Assembly (NCBI GenBank): GCA_039969355.1
Contig: JBDVOA010000001.1
Coordinates: forward strand, 164,990-228,989
From: JL08 sp039969355
GTDB lineage: Bacteria > Pseudomonadota > Alphaproteobacteria > Rhodobacterales > Rhodobacteraceae
Reading direction: 5' to 3'
Length of the DNA stretch: 64,000 nucleotides
Positions 61,573 to 64,000 of this stretch are shown here, piece after piece; position 1 is the stretch's first letter; the number at the start of each line of letters is the position of its first letter. The position numbers and the translations under genes are program-made. Below the pieces are notes generated by a model. It was not told the DNA's origin, ran no database searches, and saw only the letters and a list, made by a program, of their open reading frames with translations.

Positions 61573-62430
61573 ATGTCTAGTGACTACGTGACTCTCCTTG
61601 GCACAAAGGGCGGCCCAGCCATCCGTACCGGCTCCTCAATGCCAACCTCCAATCTCATTTGTCTAAATGGTCAGCAGTTTGTGGTCGATTGCGGTTTGGG
61701 GGTGACCAAAGGGTTGGTCGATCAGGGAATGCTGCTCAAGGATCTGTCGCATATCTTCGTCACTCACATGCATTCCGATCACTATCTGGAACTGGGGCCA
61801 CTGCTCCACACCGCATGGACGGCTGGCCTCAAAAGCCCCGTGGATATCTATGGGCCCAATGGAATTGACGTCTATTGGAGCGGGTTTCTGGCTTCCATGA
61901 AGGCTGATATCGACTTGCGGATCGAGGATGAAGGCCGCCCCGACCTGCGCGATCTCGTCTTGATACACGTGCTCGATGCGGGTCGCGTGATGACGTGTGC
62001 CGGCGTTACGGTTTCGGCCATACGTACTGAACACCCGCCGCTGGTCGATTGTTTTGCCTTATCTTTCAGAACTGACCGAGCTCATGTCGTCTTTTCCGGT
62101 GACACAGCGCCAATTGCCGCGCTGGAGGAATTTGCCCGAGGGGCTGATGTGCTGATCCATGAAGCGATGCTGGAGACCGCCCTGCCCGCTTTGATGGCGC
62201 GCATTGGAAATGGATCAGACAAGTTGATGGCTCATTGGCTGCGGTCTCACACTTTTGCGCATGACGCGGCCAAAACTGCCACAAACGCTGACGTAAAACG
62301 CTTGGCGTTGTCGCACCTGATCCCCTCGGATGATCCCGATTACAGTGAACAAGACTGGCAGGACGCGGTCGCCAGTTATTGGGATGGTCCACTTATCATT
62401 GGCCAAGACGGCGTCAGGATTGATTTGTAA
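61573..62430 (+). CDS. MBL-fold metal hydrolase
   Basis: This is a 285-residue cytoplasmic metallo-beta-lactamase-fold protein. The metal-binding motif is THMHSDH at residues 64-70, with HYLELGPLLHTAW after it. A further ligand is in VVFSGDTAPIAAL, and the last His is in ALSHLIPSDD. The general pattern is that of the RNase-Z/arylsulfatase (AtsA)-like group, which cleaves phosphodiesters, sulfate esters or lactones. It is the last gene of the eroded operon, 11 bases after the aminotransferase stump. An A-rich AAGGA precedes the start. The substrate is unknown. Confidence 0.85.
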   Translation: MSSDYVTLLGTKGGPAIRTGSSMPTSNLICLNGQQFVVDCGLGVTKGLVDQGMLLKDLSHIFVTHMHSDHYLELGPLLHTAWTAGLKSPVDIYGPNGIDVYWSGFLASMKADIDLRIEDEGRPDLRDLVLIHVLDAGRVMTCAGVTVSAIRTEHPPLVDCFALSFRTDRAHVVFSGDTAPIAALEEFARGADVLIHEAMLETALPALMARIGNGSDKLMAHWLRSHTFAHDAAKTATNADVKRLALSHLIPSDDPDYSEQDWQDAVASYWDGPLIIGQDGVRIDL

Positions 62431-62693
62431 CGCTACGCTGCGCCACGCAACTGCTGGAAGATCGCGCGTGCCTGATGGGCATCAATGTGTTAACGTTTTA
62501 CGACGGTCCAGTGCATATCGTGGAAGGAGAAAGCGCGTGATTATTGGACGCTCAGGGGTGTAAGACCCTTGATTGCTTCAATAATGTCCCGCATGCGGCC
62601 TCGGCTATTGACTGTCATGCACGGCATGGTCACGTTCATCTCAGCGAACTGCGTAGTGTTTGCGTTGAAGGTGGTCTAGCAGGAGAATTCCCG

Positions 62694-63674
62694 TTGCTGT
62701 TGCGTTCACTCCGTTTCACCATCGCCGTCATGATCATTGTCACCGTGTCGGGACCTCTCCCAACCCAAGCGGTCGCGCAAACCACGGACATACCGGCCTG
62801 GCTGCAGACACATGTCGGTACGGACGATGGCCAGATCACCTCGGTTGTCCTGCAGAGGGCGCGTGCGCTTTACCAGAAAACGCTCCGCAAAGGCGTGATC
62901 GGGAATCCCTGCTACATGGCCATGGATGCAACACGCCCAAGCACCTCGCCCGGTGGCAATTCCGGGCGCCGTTTCTACGTCATTTGCGAGTCCAAAAAAG
63001 TGTTTAGCGCGGTCTCGTCAGGCTATGGAAACGGGCGGAAATTGCACCGCGCGAATTTCTCGAATGGTCGGCAATGCGCAAAGAACTTCTCCAACGCGGA
63101 AGGGTCGAAGCTGACCATGGGCGGGTCCTACCTCACGGCCGAATCGAGGACGTCTTTCAAGGGTTATTACAACCAGTCGGGCAAACGGACCCCGTTCTAT
63201 CGCACCTTCCTGTTGTTTGACGGGGAAGGCGACACAAAAAACGCCAGGGAGCGAGCCATCGGCGGGCATGAAGCCGTTTTCCTGAGGCAGCAGTGCCGCT
63301 TCAAGAACCCGTCCAGCCCGCATGCCGACAAAGAGGGTTATGTGCCTTACGGAAACCTGGTGAACTACACCGGTGGTCGCAGTAATGGCTGCACGACCTG
63401 GTCACCACCTGAGTCCAGGAAAATCCTGTCGCTGGTGGAAGGAAACCCGACGACGCTCTACATCTATCCTGAATCCGGCGACATCAACGCTGTCGCGAAT
63501 GCGGTGAAGAAAGGAAGATCCCTGGCAGGCGCCGGGCTCTACTGGAACGATGCATGTCTGCAGGCGATCGGCGCCCCCAATTTCTGGCCCAAACGAACTC
63601 TCCAACCAGTCATCAATAGGTGGAGGCGGTCCCTGCCGAAACAGCCGCCGAGGGTGCTACCGATCTGCAGCTGA
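62694..63674 (+). CDS. Murein L,D-transpeptidase-like exported protein (YkuD_2 type)
   Basis: This is a 326-residue protein whose start is set at TTG 62694, because AGGAGA lies at 62681-62686 and a signal peptide follows directly (LLRSLRFTIAVMIIVTVSG, cleavage near AVAQT). The catalytic Cys233 lies in the motif SNGCTTW, with the family His further upstream in the region that reads ERAIGGHEAVFL, typical of YkuD_2-type L,D-transpeptidase domains. Such domains cross-link or trim peptidoglycan. The family is also found with other roles, so the substrate is unproven. The gene stands alone. A frame extension to 62544 lacks a start signal. Confidence 0.75.
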   Translation: MLLRSLRFTIAVMIIVTVSGPLPTQAVAQTTDIPAWLQTHVGTDDGQITSVVLQRARALYQKTLRKGVIGNPCYMAMDATRPSTSPGGNSGRRFYVICESKKVFSAVSSGYGNGRKLHRANFSNGRQCAKNFSNAEGSKLTMGGSYLTAESRTSFKGYYNQSGKRTPFYRTFLLFDGEGDTKNARERAIGGHEAVFLRQQCRFKNPSSPHADKEGYVPYGNLVNYTGGRSNGCTTWSPPESRKILSLVEGNPTTLYIYPESGDINAVANAVKKGRSLAGAGLYWNDACLQAIGAPNFWPKRTLQPVINRWRRSLPKQPPRVLPICS

Positions 63675-64000
63675 AGTTGACTTGAGTGGTTGTATCCGGC
63701 TCACGATCGTAAATTGGCCCACAGCGATGCGACGCCACAGATGCTGTGCTACGTTGCAAGCCATGGAACGACGCTGCCAATGCCTGCGAAAACCATGTGC
63801 TCATGAAGTGACTAAATATGCTGCCCCCTGATTAGGGGAACGCTTCGTACTAGTTAATGGGGCGGCAATGCGGCAATCCTTCGAACAAGCACCGGTGAGA
63901 AATGGGTGTGCCAGCCACATTCTTTCCACATAAATGATCAGCAAGGACACCTGATTTACATCGAGAGGCGCTTTGCCTGGGCCTAAACTGGAAGTATTGC
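63675..64000. other. Non-coding end of the window
   Basis: No gene, RNA or terminator could be supported up to the window edge. Confidence 0.35.

Noticed and set aside
1..64000. CRISPR array, phage genes, toxin-antitoxin pair or replication origin
   Set aside because: Both strands were read for these. No regularly spaced repeats, structural phage proteins, antitoxin-like pairs or replication genes were seen.

Overview
The window looks like part of a Roseobacter-clade (Rhodobacterales) alphaproteobacterial genome. The grounds are the gene families, such as long overlapping ABC-transporter and catabolic operons, FixJ-type response regulators, small Cys-containing lipoproteins and a Ser-tRNA followed by accessory DNA. 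The frequent TGATG, TAATG and ATGA gene junctions fit too. No similarity search was run; all assignments come from motifs and recalled family sequences. No complete phage, plasmid origin, CRISPR array or intact insertion sequence was seen.

Layout. 1-2555: the 3' end of a malate/L-lactate dehydrogenase-family gene, a tRNA-Ser(GCT), one SnoaL-like gene and much gene-poor DNA. 2556-11818: a nitrogen-compound module. One minus-strand operon runs RpiR regulator, glutamine-synthetase-like ligase, LivG, binding protein, LivF, LivH, LivM, acetamidase/formamidase. Divergent to it lie an N-formylglutamate-amidohydrolase-like gene and a cysteine hydrolase. 11819-21854: a mosaic of regulators (AraC type, atypical LysR type), a DMT exporter, a large TPR protein, orphan small genes, an IS3-family remnant and long non-coding stretches.

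21855-43104: a large sugar/polyol island. It holds a fused DhaK-DhaL kinase next to a broken triose-phosphate-isomerase-like gene fused out of frame to the tail of a ribose-5-phosphate-isomerase-B-like gene. A split DhaL/DhaK pair and a FucU-type mutarotase follow. A LacI regulator then heads a 12-kb plus-strand operon: TIM-barrel isomerase, Gfo/Idh/MocA oxidoreductase, a complete ABC importer with two different ATPases, a small membrane protein, a PfkB kinase, the two halves of a Tm-1-like protein (UPF0261 and PEP-hydrolase-like) and a cupin. Two further TIM-barrel isomerases, another Gfo/Idh/MocA enzyme and an SDR are arranged divergently after it. The parts suggest import of a short or unusual sugar or polyol, oxidation and epimerisation, then phosphorylation. 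The substrate cannot be read from the sequence.

43105-60218: envelope and signalling genes. These are a lipoprotein, an outer-membrane barrel, a membrane histidine kinase with a FixJ-type regulator, a CDF-type transporter, and a receiver-only protein followed by an arylsulfatase and an outer-membrane protein. Then come a MORN-repeat protein with a glycine-zipper protein, an AsmA-family protein, a DUF502 protein and a prokaryotic pentameric ligand-gated ion channel homologue. 60219-64000: an eroded operon (SDR tail, intact APH-fold kinase, aminotransferase tail, MBL-fold hydrolase) and an L,D-transpeptidase-like protein.

The strongest observations are these: (i) the two ATPases of the island importer carry complementary defects that would leave one working and one dead ATP site; (ii) the Tm-1-like pair is embedded in a tightly coupled sugar operon; (iii) the isomerase genes beside the fused kinase are visibly broken; (iv) the nitrogen-compound module combines enzymes whose joint pathway I do not recognise.
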